Positions 15,943 to 25,596 of a stretch of DNA of 64,000 nucleotides are shown piece after piece. The stretch spans positions 1,798,001-1,862,000 of the forward strand of contig NZ_JAJNEC010000005.1 of the NCBI RefSeq assembly GCF_021044425.1, given 5' to 3'. The first letter of the stretch is position 1, and each line of letters begins with the position of its first letter. The notes below the pieces were generated by a model. That model was given only the letters and a program-made list of their open reading frames with translations, did no database searches and was not told where the DNA came from. A program made the translations under genes and the position numbers. The DNA is from Niabella pedocola (GTDB lineage: Bacteria > Bacteroidota > Bacteroidia > Chitinophagales > Chitinophagaceae).

Positions 15943-18900
15943 GATCTGTTTATTTGAAGCGGCAGTGATAATTGTACGATCGTACCGGTTCCTCTATGGT
16001 TTTCAAGATCCGCTTTGTCGTAAATATGCACACTGCTGCTGAGGTGATACTTTTCGTTGAGCAACCGTATCCGGTTGGTGATATTTTCAATACCAACGGA
16101 ATGATGCGTTTTACTTCCGTTAATCTTATTTTTCAATGAGTGCCGGATACCGATGCCATCGTCCTCTATAACGCAAAGAAGCTGCTCCCCCTGCTTTTTA
16201 AAATCGATCCGGATATCGATGTTTTTGCGGGCAGCCGTGGTGCCATGCCAGAGCGCATTTTCCACAAAGGGCTGAATGAGCATGGAAGGCAACAACACCT
16301 CATCCTGGTCCAGGTCATCATCTGCGAGTATACGGCTGGTAAACTCCCCATTCCGGATCTGCTCCATTTCAATATAACGGGTAAGATGATCTATTGTATT
16401 GCGAAGGGTAACAAAGGGCCTGCCAGACTGGTCCATCGTTGTGCGGATCAGCCCTGCAAATTTTCCAAGGAAATGCGAAGCTTCTTTGTTTTCGTTGCAC
16501 AGGATCATTTCCCGTATACTGTTAAGACTGTTAAATACAAAATGCGGATTCATCTGCGCACGCATGGCCATCATTTCTGCTTCCGCGATTTTTTGCTTTA
16601 ACCCCGCTTCTTTTTTTATTGCCTGTATGCGCCTGCGTATGATGCCGGCTACCACACCCGTTAGTGATAAAGTTACAATGGTAACAAACCACCATCGCTG
16701 CCACCAGGGGGTGCGGATGGTAAATGCCATTGAGTGCACCTCACTACTCCATTTTCCATCACTGTTCACCGCTTTGAGCTCAAATATATAATCGCCCGGA
16801 GGCAAACTTGTAAAATCGGCCCTGTTGCCGGCAGACAGGGGGCTCCAGGTATCCGTGAGCCCTTTAAGACGGTAACTGAACCGGTTGTTTTTTTCATTGG
16901 AAAAATTGGTCACTGCAAACTGAAAGGAGATGAAATTTTCCTGATGCTGAAGCTGCAGCTGGTTACCGGGTAAAACAGAGCGGGAACGGCCGTTTACCAC
17001 CATACCGGTAACAATGGGCGATGGACTAAAACCATTTAACTTTAATGCCGAAGGCTGAAAATAAGTAATCCCTCCCATGCCGCCAAAGTAAAGGGTACCA
17101 TCCGTATCCTTGAATGCCGCAGCCGTATTGTATTCCAGGAAGGACAAGCCGTTTGAAATATCATAATGCTGCACAAAATTGTAAGCCGCATCCATTTTAT
17201 ACAATCCAAAATTGGTGCTCACCCAGTAAAAGCCCTCATTGTCTTTCAGAACCGCATAGCATACGCTCGACCGGTTGCTGGTTTGGGGCACCAGGTGCCG
17301 TATGACTTTTTGTTGTTTATAATCATAGACGATCACCCCGTCATCGGTGGCCAGCCACAACAGGTTACCGGCTTTAAGCAGATGGCGTACAAATAAGGAA
17401 ATCACGTTTACCGGCGTTACGGGCTTCATATACTTATCCGGGTAACGGTATTGCAATAGTCCCGCACCTTCGGTGCATATCCATACGGTACTGTCTTCAT
17501 CTTCATACATGTACCGGGGCGTATAAACCGAGGTTGTCTTCTGCCTGCTCAGATCCACAAGTGCCAGCCGCCGGCTCCAGCGCCCGGTAGCCGGAAGAAA
17601 CTGCCAAAGCCCGTTTTCAGTAGCTACCAGCATATTGGCTGTACCCTTCAGTTTTAGTAAGGCAACGGTTCTGTTCAGCGCTATCAAACCGCCGTCCTGG
17701 TAATATTGAACCGTTCCGGTTTGCGGGTTGTATTCCATGGGACCGGAAACAGTAGCCGCCCATATATGTCCGTCTGTGTTTTCGGTGATACTGTACACCA
17801 TACTGTTTACCCCGTTGATGGTGGCAGGCTGCGTTACCGGTATTATGGTTCCGGAATAGCGGTTCCATTCCAGTATTCCATAACTCTGTGTACCGATATA
17901 CAACCGGCCACTCCGGGCTTTATACATTATATACACCGATTTTTCAGGAAGGGCCTTGCCCGGCCAGCCCCGCTCTCCGAGGTATCCGAATTGCTGACGC
18001 AGGGGATCATATTTGGCAATACCGCCGCTAAGGCCAAACCAGGTAATCCCCTGCCTGTCTTTATACACTGCCAGTATAAAATCCGTTGCCGGGGCACTGG
18101 GGTCGTAGGGATTTTTGGAAATGCGCTGCGCCGTTCCGGTTTTGGTATGATACCTGTAAATGCCCCGGCCCCTGGATCCCGCCCACAGATGTGTATCATC
18201 TTCCTCTAAAAAAACATTGATGCCGCCCGGCATTGTTTTTACCAAATGAACGTTTCCGGACTCCAGGGCTCCTGAAATAGCATAGCAGTTTGGCGAAAGG
18301 GTACCCACCCAAAGCACATTCTTACTGGAATATAACTGGTTGATTTGTGTGAACGCCGTATTTCCGCACCTTCTTACGATTATATGCCTGTTGCCGGATG
18401 GTGTTAAAATATACAGGGAATACAGCAGCGAGACCACGAGCTCACCCCGGTGCAGGGTGATAGCGGTTACGCTTTCCCTGTTAACAGCATCATCAAAATA
18501 ATACGTACTGGTTTGAGTATGCAGGTTAAGATACAGGAGACCCTTCCGGGGCGTAATAACCCAATATTCACCCCTACCAAAACTGATCACCCTTTTTACA
18601 GGCATGGTATCCAGCATGGCCGCAAACGGATATACGGCGGATACCCGCTGCATTACATCGCCTTTCCGGTTGTACAAACACACCCCTTTTGTGGTACCTA
18701 CCCACAGTAATTTTTCCCGGTCATCAAAAAACAACGAAGAAATATGATTGGAGGGCAGCAGGCGACCAACCGCATTCTGCTTCAGAAATACTCTAAACTC
18801 CCGTCCATCGTACCGGTTCAACCCATCCTGGGTGCCAAACCACATAAAACCCAAATCATCCTGGGCAATGCTGTAACAACTGTTTTGTGAGAGGCCCTGT

Positions 18901-19010
18901 TCAGAAGTATAATTTTCAAAATACCACTGCTGCGCCGCCAGAAGCCCGGTATTATAAAAATAAATCCCTGCCAGCAGCAGCAGACGGATCCCTTTTTTCC
19001 GGGCACACAT
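15939..19010 (-). CDS. Reg_prop/Y_Y_Y sensor with LytS-type histidine kinase
   Basis: About 1,023 residues from the ATG at 19010; a TTG at 19043 would add 11. A signal-anchor leads into a large periplasmic region made of two seven-bladed Reg_prop beta-propellers (repeats such as MWFGTQDGLNRYDG, LWVGTTKGVCLYN, VWICTEGAGLLQY) and a Y_Y_Y domain (about 690-765). One transmembrane helix (about 775-795) follows. The cytoplasmic His_kinase (LytS) domain has the acceptor histidine in MNPHFVFNSLNS and the ATP-binding motifs FVENALWHG and EDDGIGI. This is the sensor layout that Bacteroidota use for glycans, in the two-protein rather than one-protein (HTCS) form. The partner is the overlapping LytTR gene. 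The ligand is unknown. Confidence 0.92.
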   Translation of the reverse strand: MCARKKGIRLLLLAGIYFYNTGLLAAQQWYFENYTSEQGLSQNSCYSIAQDDLGFMWFGTQDGLNRYDGREFRVFLKQNAVGRLLPSNHISSLFFDDREKLLWVGTTKGVCLYNRKGDVMQRVSAVYPFAAMLDTMPVKRVISFGRGEYWVITPRKGLLYLNLHTQTSTYYFDDAVNRESVTAITLHRGELVVSLLYSLYILTPSGNRHIIVRRCGNTAFTQINQLYSSKNVLWVGTLSPNCYAISGALESGNVHLVKTMPGGINVFLEEDDTHLWAGSRGRGIYRYHTKTGTAQRISKNPYDPSAPATDFILAVYKDRQGITWFGLSGGIAKYDPLRQQFGYLGERGWPGKALPEKSVYIMYKARSGRLYIGTQSYGILEWNRYSGTIIPVTQPATINGVNSMVYSITENTDGHIWAATVSGPMEYNPQTGTVQYYQDGGLIALNRTVALLKLKGTANMLVATENGLWQFLPATGRWSRRLALVDLSRQKTTSVYTPRYMYEDEDSTVWICTEGAGLLQYRYPDKYMKPVTPVNVISLFVRHLLKAGNLLWLATDDGVIVYDYKQQKVIRHLVPQTSNRSSVCYAVLKDNEGFYWVSTNFGLYKMDAAYNFVQHYDISNGLSFLEYNTAAAFKDTDGTLYFGGMGGITYFQPSALKLNGFSPSPIVTGMVVNGRSRSVLPGNQLQLQHQENFISFQFAVTNFSNEKNNRFSYRLKGLTDTWSPLSAGNRADFTSLPPGDYIFELKAVNSDGKWSSEVHSMAFTIRTPWWQRWWFVTIVTLSLTGVVAGIIRRRIQAIKKEAGLKQKIAEAEMMAMRAQMNPHFVFNSLNSIREMILCNENKEASHFLGKFAGLIRTTMDQSGRPFVTLRNTIDHLTRYIEMEQIRNGEFTSRILADDDLDQDEVLLPSMLIQPFVENALWHGTTAARKNIDIRIDFKKQGEQLLCVIEDDGIGIRHSLKNKINGSKTHHSVGIENITNRIRLLNEKYHLSSSVHIYDKADLENHRGTGTIVQLSLPLQINRS

Positions 19011-19292
19011 AATGCGGGTACCTATGATTCTTAAAAAATTCAAGCAGGTGACATTTTAGTAACCGGATGTTTCGCCTTTCGTAAAGTTAACAATAGTATC
19101 CAACAAAAAACGCTCCGCCACGCGGGCAAACATCCCGGTTTACCGGTAACCCTGCAACCCGTACCTTTTATACAGTAACGGCCTCCGTTTATGTAACGAA
19201 GCTTGCTAAAAATAAATCTTCAGCGCCGGACCGTTCTTTCAATCAGTGCCGCCATTGGCTCAATCCCTTTCCCAAAGGGTCTTTCAGCAACT

Positions 19293-19300
19293 TAGCTTTG
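19293..19300 (+). promoter_or_regulatory. Candidate promoter of the 19341 gene island
   Basis: TAGCTTTG is an exact TAnnTTTG -7 element, 40 bp before the ATG at 19341, with a TTT-rich stretch (19267-19270) at about the right distance for a -33 element. It would start the plus-strand island transcript. Confidence 0.5.
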
Positions 19301-19340
19301 GTTTACACAAACGATCATACTCTAACTTAAACGCTTTAAA

Positions 19341-20474
19341 ATGAAAAATAAATTCCTGCCCTTCCTGATACTTCCGGTTGCATTGTTGGCGCATATAACA
19401 CTTGAGGCACAGATCTCCATATCGGTACGAACGCCCAGGCTTCCCGGAACCCAAAAGGAGAAAACGGCTGCAAACGCATCCGATGATAACCGTTCTTCAA
19501 ATGAACGCCCCGGTGGTGAAAGCTGGTTTACAGCCATTGGCAGGTTCCGGCAGGGCTATGACCCCGACCGTGTTGTAGCCGATGACCGTGCATTCTTCAT
19601 TGGCCCTTACCTGGATTGTTATGCAAAAAAACACAACATCGATCGCGATAAGTTAGGGTATGCCAACCGCCGCATCAGCAATACTGATTATGACGTAAAA
19701 ACCCAGCTCAAGAACGAACTGCCCAAACTGGCGGAACTGGAACGTGAATTTAAACGCATGTTTCCTTCGAGGCCCAACACGGGAAAGGGGTTTGATGAAA
19801 ACCCGGCCATCTGGGACGATATTCTTACAAACCGTGAGGCCTATTATCAATGTGTGATAGCCGATCTGCCCGATGCAAGCGATTGCAGCCGGCTGAGCGA
19901 TATTGATAAGGCGCGGGTGGATATTTACAAGGAGAACATGCAGAAAACACTGGAGCAGGCAAAAAGTTTTACTCCCGGAAGAGGTTGGTATGTGCAGGAC
20001 TTTAACGACGGGTGGAACGAATACCTGAGGGCCGCCATTTCCCCTTCAGAGCGTAACGTCTTCGAAAAAAAATACGGGCACCTGTACGCCTGTCTTTCCG
20101 GGCTTTTGGAAGCAATAGCGCAGGCCGCACAAAAAACCTTACCCCTCTATAAACCGGTTGGCTATAATATACATAACGCCGCCGAGGAGCGGCTCCTGCG
20201 CAGCGGCGTTACAGACCTGGCCCAGGCAAAAGTGCTGGGCACCGGCTTGATGGAATCGAACTGGCTGATCTCAAAAAACGAGTTTGGTATACCGACAGCA
20301 CGGTTTAAACATGGGATGATCTATGCCCAGTATCCCAAAACCAATACCGACGATGGGTTTTGCCGGATCATTTATGTAAATATTGTACAGGACTACTCCG
20401 GAGGCGGAACCTATGGGGCCAGTCGTGCCAGCTTTATCAAATCCGAACCTGCCGGTTGCTCCGCAGGCAAATGA
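19341..20474 (+). CDS. Exported protein of unknown function (island gene 1)
   Basis: 377 residues. Residues 1-22 are a signal peptide (MKNKFLPFLILPVALLAHI, then LEA-Q). I do not recognise the family. The mature protein is mainly helical and charged up to about residue 250, with a glutamate/lysine-rich stretch around 115-135. A C-terminal beta-rich segment (about 300-365) reads GIPTARFKHGMIYAQYPK and FCRIIYVNIVQDYSGGG. Eight or so cysteines in the mature part could form disulfides, consistent with a periplasmic or surface location. It heads a plus-strand group of five genes and is preceded by a good promoter element. Confidence 0.7.
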   Translation: MKNKFLPFLILPVALLAHITLEAQISISVRTPRLPGTQKEKTAANASDDNRSSNERPGGESWFTAIGRFRQGYDPDRVVADDRAFFIGPYLDCYAKKHNIDRDKLGYANRRISNTDYDVKTQLKNELPKLAELEREFKRMFPSRPNTGKGFDENPAIWDDILTNREAYYQCVIADLPDASDCSRLSDIDKARVDIYKENMQKTLEQAKSFTPGRGWYVQDFNDGWNEYLRAAISPSERNVFEKKYGHLYACLSGLLEAIAQAAQKTLPLYKPVGYNIHNAAEERLLRSGVTDLAQAKVLGTGLMESNWLISKNEFGIPTARFKHGMIYAQYPKTNTDDGFCRIIYVNIVQDYSGGGTYGASRASFIKSEPAGCSAGK

Positions 20475-20572
20475 TCCGGCATTTCTAATCCATGAAATTT
20501 CGTTTATCTCACCGGAACAGATCAACAGGCGCCATATCCCTCATTCTTAAGAGCCATTTAAAAAACGTTCAC

Positions 20573-20782
20573 ATGAAATCGATTTTACTAATAACCGCGT
20601 TCCTGCTTTTAAGCCCCGTTACCAATGCTCAAAGCCGGAAAGCAGGCAAGGGTCAGCAGGATTTCCTCGTTGTCACCACCGACACTGCAAAAAGGAAATC
20701 CGCTGTTACTGCTACGGGCAGCAAACCGGCAGTTACCAATAGAGCCGTATTGCAAACAACCAACCGCATCAAAAAGAATTAA
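20573..20782 (+). CDS. Small exported protein (island gene 2)
   Basis: 69 residues from the ATG at 20573. The frame opens earlier at 20492, but the extra residues look non-coding and the shorter form begins with a proper signal peptide (MKSILLITAFLLLSPVTNA-Q). The mature part (about 50 residues) is basic, Ala/Thr/Lys-rich and probably disordered. Function unknown. Confidence 0.5.
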   Translation: MKSILLITAFLLLSPVTNAQSRKAGKGQQDFLVVTTDTAKRKSAVTATGSKPAVTNRAVLQTTNRIKKN

Positions 20783-20815
20783 GCAACCCGGGTTTTATCC
20801 CAACAATAAACGATT

Positions 20816-21148
20816 ATGAAATTAGAACTACAACCCAACGAAACCGCAATTGATACCTGGGCCATCAACTATATTGGTCCCAACAACAAAGCTGCAGCCG
20901 GCAAACTTACCATTACCAATCAGCGGTTACTGTTCCTGCCGCAGCATGGAGCAGACTCCTTATCCCTGTCTGTTTATAACCGAAAGGGATTGATTGTTCT
21001 TGATAAATCCGACATTAAAGATGTAGCGGCCCAAAAAAGCTTCCTGTCGAAAAAGGTACTGGTTACCATGCGGGATGATTCCGTTCATGTATTCAACTAC
21101 GGGGTTATGAACATCGATAAGCTGGTAACAGCTATTCAAAATAATTGA
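20816..21148 (+). CDS. GRAM/PH-like domain protein (island gene 3)
   Basis: 110 residues without signal peptide. The sequence follows the GRAM or bacterial PH pattern: GKLTITNQRLLFLPQ (about 30-44), then an ISxxDIKDV-like strand (LDKSDIKDVAAQ) and KKVLVTMRDDSVHVF, ending in a helix (MNIDKLVTAIQ). Such domains bind lipids or proteins at membranes. It is cytoplasmic by sequence while its neighbours are exported. Exact role unknown. Confidence 0.65.
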   Translation: MKLELQPNETAIDTWAINYIGPNNKAAAGKLTITNQRLLFLPQHGADSLSLSVYNRKGLIVLDKSDIKDVAAQKSFLSKKVLVTMRDDSVHVFNYGVMNIDKLVTAIQNN

Positions 21149-21178
21149 TTCCTCCTTTTACATTTAAAAAAACAACAA

Positions 21179-21736
21179 ATGAGCAACCGTTATCAAAATC
21201 CCGGGATACTGCTGGTAATAGCCGTGCTGCTTTTTTCCTGTGCCGATAAAAAACAAACCCCCGAATCCATTGCCGCCCAATGGTGCACACTGAATGGCCA
21301 GGTAGCAGTAGCATCCGAAGGTGCCGAAAGAGACAAAGCCCTGGAGGCACGGAAAAGTTTTGAAAAACGTATAGAAGCAAAATACAGGGGAGATTCTGTT
21401 ATGATGCATGCAATCTTCAAAGCGGTGGAAGCCTGTGAAGATGCCTCCGAGGGCCGTAAGGACAAGGCCGTAACTGACGATGACCCTTCATCGCTTTTGC
21501 CTGCAGCCTACAGCAATGCTACAGCCGCCGCTGAAGCCTACTGCACGCTTATTAATCAATCCATTGCCGCAGCCAAAAACAGCAACGATGCCGGTTTAAA
21601 TAAAATTACAGCCGCCAAAGTATTGTTTGAAAAGAATATGGAAGAAAGCTATAAAGACAATGCGGAAAGACGGGATTCGATCTTTGCCCTGGTAAAACCC
21701 TGCATGGAAAAGGAAGTCGCATTCCGCTCCCGGTAG
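21179..21736 (+). CDS. Lipoprotein with an internal duplication (island gene 4)
   Basis: 185 residues. A hydrophobic leader ends in LLFSC, a lipobox-like site. The rest consists of two similar helical modules of about 60 residues: AAQWCTLNGQVAVA...SFEKRIEAKYRGDS...VEACEDA and AEAYCTLINQSIAA...LFEKNMEESYKDNA...VKPCMEKEV. Each has a cysteine near its start and another near its end, separated by about 50 residues, suggesting an intramodule disulfide. No known family is recognised. It probably resides in the periplasm or outer membrane. Confidence 0.65.
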   Translation: MSNRYQNPGILLVIAVLLFSCADKKQTPESIAAQWCTLNGQVAVASEGAERDKALEARKSFEKRIEAKYRGDSVMMHAIFKAVEACEDASEGRKDKAVTDDDPSSLLPAAYSNATAAAEAYCTLINQSIAAAKNSNDAGLNKITAAKVLFEKNMEESYKDNAERRDSIFALVKPCMEKEVAFRSR

Positions 21737-21962
21737 CGGACGGCTATCCTTGCTGAAAACAAATCGCCATGAACTTTAAAACATATGTGGATCTTTCCGG
21801 AAGCTGTCCGCATCACCCTGGCAGGCTTATTTCAGGCGGCCTCCGGAGCTGTTACTTTGCGGCGGCAGGCATCTTTTCAGGACGCTTATACAACACAATG
21901 CCACATTGTAACACCGCTTTTCTCATGCCTGTTTTTTTAATCCTGTTTAAAATCATAAACTC

Positions 21963-22571
21963 ATGTCAACAAATCTTAAATTAAACGTTCACAGTGTAAA
22001 ATGCATCGATGAAACCGGTGGCAAATGGAGGGAAAAAATCGGGAATGACGAAATCTATATGGCTGCTTTTACCATGACAGACAACCTGGAACTGGTACGG
22101 AAAAATGCCTTTTCTGTTTATGGCGATTTTGATGATGGGGATCAGTTCAATTTTAATCCTCCGAAAACACTCTTAAACATGAATATCGCTTCAGCAGAGA
22201 ATGGCTCCACTTATGGCGCCGGGATTATTTTGGCCGAAAAAGATAACAACCGAAGCTGGGATAGCCTTTGGGACTTTTTGTACCATTATTCCAGTTCGAA
22301 TCCAAAGGCAAAGGATCTGCCGGTGGCATTAAGGGTAGGAACACAATTGCTTCACAAAGGCACGCTTGCTTTAAAAAAGTTTGATGAATTTATCGGCTCA
22401 GAATTTTCCCGTGCCTACGAAGATGATTTCTTCCCTCCTATGCAGGTTTATACAACATTGTCCGGAAAAGATCATACCTGGAACGGGCAATTCACATCTC
22501 CCGTTTTTTCTGCAGAATGCACAGCGCATGATGGTAAATACAGGGTGTATTACAGCTGGGAACTGCTTTAA
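21963..22571 (+). CDS. Hypothetical protein (island gene 5)
   Basis: 202 residues with no signal peptide or membrane segment. The N-terminus (LKLNVHSVKCIDETGGKW, then GNDEIYMAAFTM) resembles a small group of unassigned Bacteroidota proteins with a DEIY motif. The centre is acidic and the C-terminus beta-rich (GKYRVYYSWELL). I do not recognise the fold. It follows the lipoprotein gene by 226 bp, so it may have its own promoter. Confidence 0.55.
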   Translation: MSTNLKLNVHSVKCIDETGGKWREKIGNDEIYMAAFTMTDNLELVRKNAFSVYGDFDDGDQFNFNPPKTLLNMNIASAENGSTYGAGIILAEKDNNRSWDSLWDFLYHYSSSNPKAKDLPVALRVGTQLLHKGTLALKKFDEFIGSEFSRAYEDDFFPPMQVYTTLSGKDHTWNGQFTSPVFSAECTAHDGKYRVYYSWELL

Positions 22572-23164
22572 AAACGCGCAGGAAAATGTTCAACCTCCAA
22601 ACCCATGGCAACAGGTACCGGCCAGTAGGCTAGGGTAAACAGTTACCGGTACAGCCGCGCGTCCTGTTTTTTATGGCCGCAGATCCCACGTTGCGGGATC
22701 TGCGTTAAAAAGTTTGCAGCGCCCCACGGTTCTAATCGAAAAACAAACGGATTGCGGGTAATTTTTCAAGTTCTTACGCCCAAAAATCTGCGAATCTGCG
22801 GCTTTTTTTTATTTTAAATCGGAAAACAAATCGCTTCATTAAACAGCAAGTCCTATTTACGGCACTGTTTCAATTAGCACTCCCGGAATGCGTGCCGGAT
22901 AAAGCACCGGCTATTTTGTAGCATAAAAATCTGTAGCAATTTTTTTGCTAAAAAAAACTTTGTTACAAATTTGACGTATCCTGAAAAAAGACAGAACAGT
23001 AAAAATGCACCAGCGATCGCATCAATAAGCTGATATATATACAGCATTCGTACCCTTAGGTTTTATTTACTTATTCTGCGGGAATGGGGCGCTTTCGATC
23101 ATAGATCCAAAAATGCACCGGTCTTATTATCAGCCCAGCTCCTTTTACATCCACTCGCAGATCA
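22572..23164. other. Large intergenic region between convergent units
   Basis: 593 bp without a gene, between the island and the end of the PUL. It holds a 10-bp perfect hairpin at 22678-22704, a segment reading AATCTGCGAATCTGCGGC (about 22785-22803) followed by T8, and TAGCAA/TTGCTA arms around 22940. These resemble degenerate AATCTGCGG-type repeats scattered between Bacteroidota genes; see also 28127, 28223 and 46455. Confidence 0.55.
22678..22704. repeat. 10-bp perfect hairpin
   Basis: CGCAGATCCC (22678-22687) and GGGATCTGCG (22695-22704) are perfect complements around a 7-nt loop. No T tract follows directly on either strand, so it is either a non-canonical bidirectional terminator or an intergenic repeat. 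Confidence 0.5.
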
Positions 23165-25498
23165 TTATTTTTCCCAGTTCACCTGCTCCTTCTTTACATC
23201 CCGGGAATTGCCGCCGATCATGATCTCAAACGCGCCGGGCTCCCAGTTGTATTGCAGCTGGCTATTGTAAAATTTCAGGTCCCCGGTGGTGATATCAAAT
23301 GCAACGGTTTTTGACTCCCCGGCTTTTAGCCAGATCTTCTGAAAGCCCTTCAGTTCTTTCACCGGCCGGCTAACCGATCCTACCAGGTCACGGATATAAA
23401 GCTGTACCACTTCGGCCCCATCGTAGGTTCCGCTGTTGGTGATGGTGACCGTTGCTTTTAATGTTTGATTTCCTTTCAGGGATTTATTGCTCAGCTTAAG
23501 ATCGCTATATGTAAATGCCGAGTATCCTATACCGTATCCAAACGGATACAGCGGATCATTGGAAACATCGAGGTAATTGGAACGGAACTTCTGAAACCAT
23601 TTACCTTCCGGTAAGGGGCGGCCCGTATTGAGGTGGGCGTAATACAACGGGATCTGTCCTACATTTTGCGGGAAGGACATGGTTAGTTTGCCGGAAGGAT
23701 TTACATCCCCCAGCAATACATCTGCGATCGCCGCTCCGGCCTCCGAACCGCCAAACCAAACATTGAGGATCGCAGGCATATTCTTCTGCTCCCAGTTCAA
23801 CGTAAGCGGGCGCCCGGTAAACAATACCAGGATCACCGGCTTGCCGGTTTTCAGCAGCGCTTTTAACAGGTCCTGCTGTATATGCGGAATATTCAAATCC
23901 GTTCTGCTGCTGCTTTCGCCGCTGAACTCGGCCGACTCGCCCATGGCGGCAACAATGACATCGGATTCCTTTGCCAGGCGCAGCGCCTCTTCTTTCATGG
24001 TTTCGGGGGTACGCGTATCCCGTTCCCGGTTGAGTGTTTTTCCAAACATGGTTGCCCGCTCTTCCAGGTCGGCATCCCCGGTGAGGTTGCAGCCTTTGGC
24101 ATACCGCAGTTCGGCTTTATTGCCCATTGCCGCCTTTAAACCCGCCAGTACGGAAATGGAACGGTCCTGCACGGTAGCCACGCTCCAGGTGCCCGCCATA
24201 TTATTGGCAGCATCGGCCAACGGCCCCACCAATGCGATCTTTGCCGTTCTTTTTAACGGCAATACATTTCCTTCATTTTTTAACAGCACAAAACTCTCCG
24301 CAGCAATCTGCCTTGCAATGTTGCGATGCTCCGGCGTATAAATCTCGGTTTTTGCGCGTTGTTCATTACAATATTTATACGGATCCGAAAACAATCCCAA
24401 TTTATATTTGGCCACCAGCACATTGCGGCAGGCCATATTGATTTCTGCCAGCGTGATCTTTTTTTCCTCCAGCGATTTTTTCAGCGTTTTTAAAAATCCT
24501 TCGCCTACCATATCCATATCCACACCGGCCTTTAAGGCCAGCGCTGAAACGGCCTGCAGATCGCCCATGCCATGATCGATCATTTCGTTGATACCGGTAT
24601 AATCCGTTACCACAAAGCCGTTGAAGCCCCATTGTTTCCGCAGCACATCGGTGAGCAGCCAGCGGTTACCGGTGGCCGGAATTCCATCCACCACATTAAA
24701 GGAGGCCATCACACTGCCTACGCCGGCATCCACTGCGGCCTTATAAGGCGGAAAATATTCATTGTACATGCGGAGATGACTCATGTCTACCGTATTATAA
24801 TCCCGGCCGGCCTCTCCAGCACCATACAGGGCATAATGTTTTACGCACGCCATGATATTGGTATTTTTCGAATAATCGCCCTGGTAGCCGGTTACCATCG
24901 CTTTTGCGATCTGAGCACCCAGGTAGGGGTCTTCCCCGTTTCCCTCCGAAACCCGCCCCCAACGGGGGTCCCGGGATATGTCTACCATCGGGCTAAAGGT
25001 CCAGGAAATACCATCAGCGCTGGCTTCGGTAGCCGCGATCCTTGCAGACTGCTCAATGGACTTCATATTCCAGGTACAGGAAAGCCCCAGGGGAATGGGA
25101 AAGGTGGTCTCATAACCATGTATCACATCCATGCCAAACAGCATGGGGATCTTCATACGGCTCTCTTCAACCGCCACTTTCTGGATGGCCTTTATTTTCT
25201 CCACTCCCTTGATATTGAACAATCCGCCAACCCTGCCTTCTTTTACATTTTTACCGATATCTGAGTTGGTAGCCGTACCGGTGGTAAACTCTCCCGCGCT
25301 GGGTAAATTCAACTGACCGATCTTTTCTTCCAGCGTCATCTTACTCATTAGTGTATTGATGAAGGCATGCATCCGGTCGTTCCCGGATTTTGCAGTTCCT
25401 GCCTGCGCAAGCGCTCCGGCAGTAACAACCGTAATAAGCACCAACAGCATGCTTACTGTTTTACACCATGTCCTGCTGTTTTTGTTTTTCTTTATCAT
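23165..25498 (-). CDS. bglX: Exported GH3 beta-glucosidase
   Basis: 777 residues with a signal peptide (about 1-31). The GH3 N-terminal barrel (about 45-380) carries the KH motif (CVKHYALYG) and the nucleophile D299 in FVVTDYTGINEM. The alpha/beta sandwich (about 410-640) has GESAEFSGESSSR around the acid/base region, and an FnIII-like domain (about 680-765) closes the protein. It hydrolyses terminal beta-glucose residues from oligosaccharides in the periplasm. As last gene of the locus it would complete the digestion begun by GH144 and GH30. Bacteroides GH3 enzymes active on beta-1,2-gluco-oligosaccharides are known, but linkage preference cannot be read from this sequence. Confidence 0.93.
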   Translation of the reverse strand: MIKKNKNSRTWCKTVSMLLVLITVVTAGALAQAGTAKSGNDRMHAFINTLMSKMTLEEKIGQLNLPSAGEFTTGTATNSDIGKNVKEGRVGGLFNIKGVEKIKAIQKVAVEESRMKIPMLFGMDVIHGYETTFPIPLGLSCTWNMKSIEQSARIAATEASADGISWTFSPMVDISRDPRWGRVSEGNGEDPYLGAQIAKAMVTGYQGDYSKNTNIMACVKHYALYGAGEAGRDYNTVDMSHLRMYNEYFPPYKAAVDAGVGSVMASFNVVDGIPATGNRWLLTDVLRKQWGFNGFVVTDYTGINEMIDHGMGDLQAVSALALKAGVDMDMVGEGFLKTLKKSLEEKKITLAEINMACRNVLVAKYKLGLFSDPYKYCNEQRAKTEIYTPEHRNIARQIAAESFVLLKNEGNVLPLKRTAKIALVGPLADAANNMAGTWSVATVQDRSISVLAGLKAAMGNKAELRYAKGCNLTGDADLEERATMFGKTLNRERDTRTPETMKEEALRLAKESDVIVAAMGESAEFSGESSSRTDLNIPHIQQDLLKALLKTGKPVILVLFTGRPLTLNWEQKNMPAILNVWFGGSEAGAAIADVLLGDVNPSGKLTMSFPQNVGQIPLYYAHLNTGRPLPEGKWFQKFRSNYLDVSNDPLYPFGYGIGYSAFTYSDLKLSNKSLKGNQTLKATVTITNSGTYDGAEVVQLYIRDLVGSVSRPVKELKGFQKIWLKAGESKTVAFDITTGDLKFYNSQLQYNWEPGAFEIMIGGNSRDVKKEQVNWEK

Positions 25499-25596
25499 GG
25501 TCTCAGATTTTTATTATTAAATACCGGTATAAACGCGTAGGCGTCGGATACAGCGGATGCTTCCTTGCAGCGCCTGTTCAAACAGGCCAGTTCCTT

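Noticed and set aside
20492..20572. Longer N-terminus for the 69-residue exported protein
   Set aside because: The added residues are basic and unlike a signal sequence, while the ATG at 20573 begins a proper one.
21769..21984. 71-codon frame with a hydrophobic C-terminus
   Set aside because: It overlaps the start of the next gene, has no signal peptide or family resemblance, and its upstream lacks a promoter element.
22678..22704. Intrinsic terminator of the 21963 gene
   Set aside because: The stem is perfect, but no T tract follows on either strand, so I list it only as a hairpin repeat.
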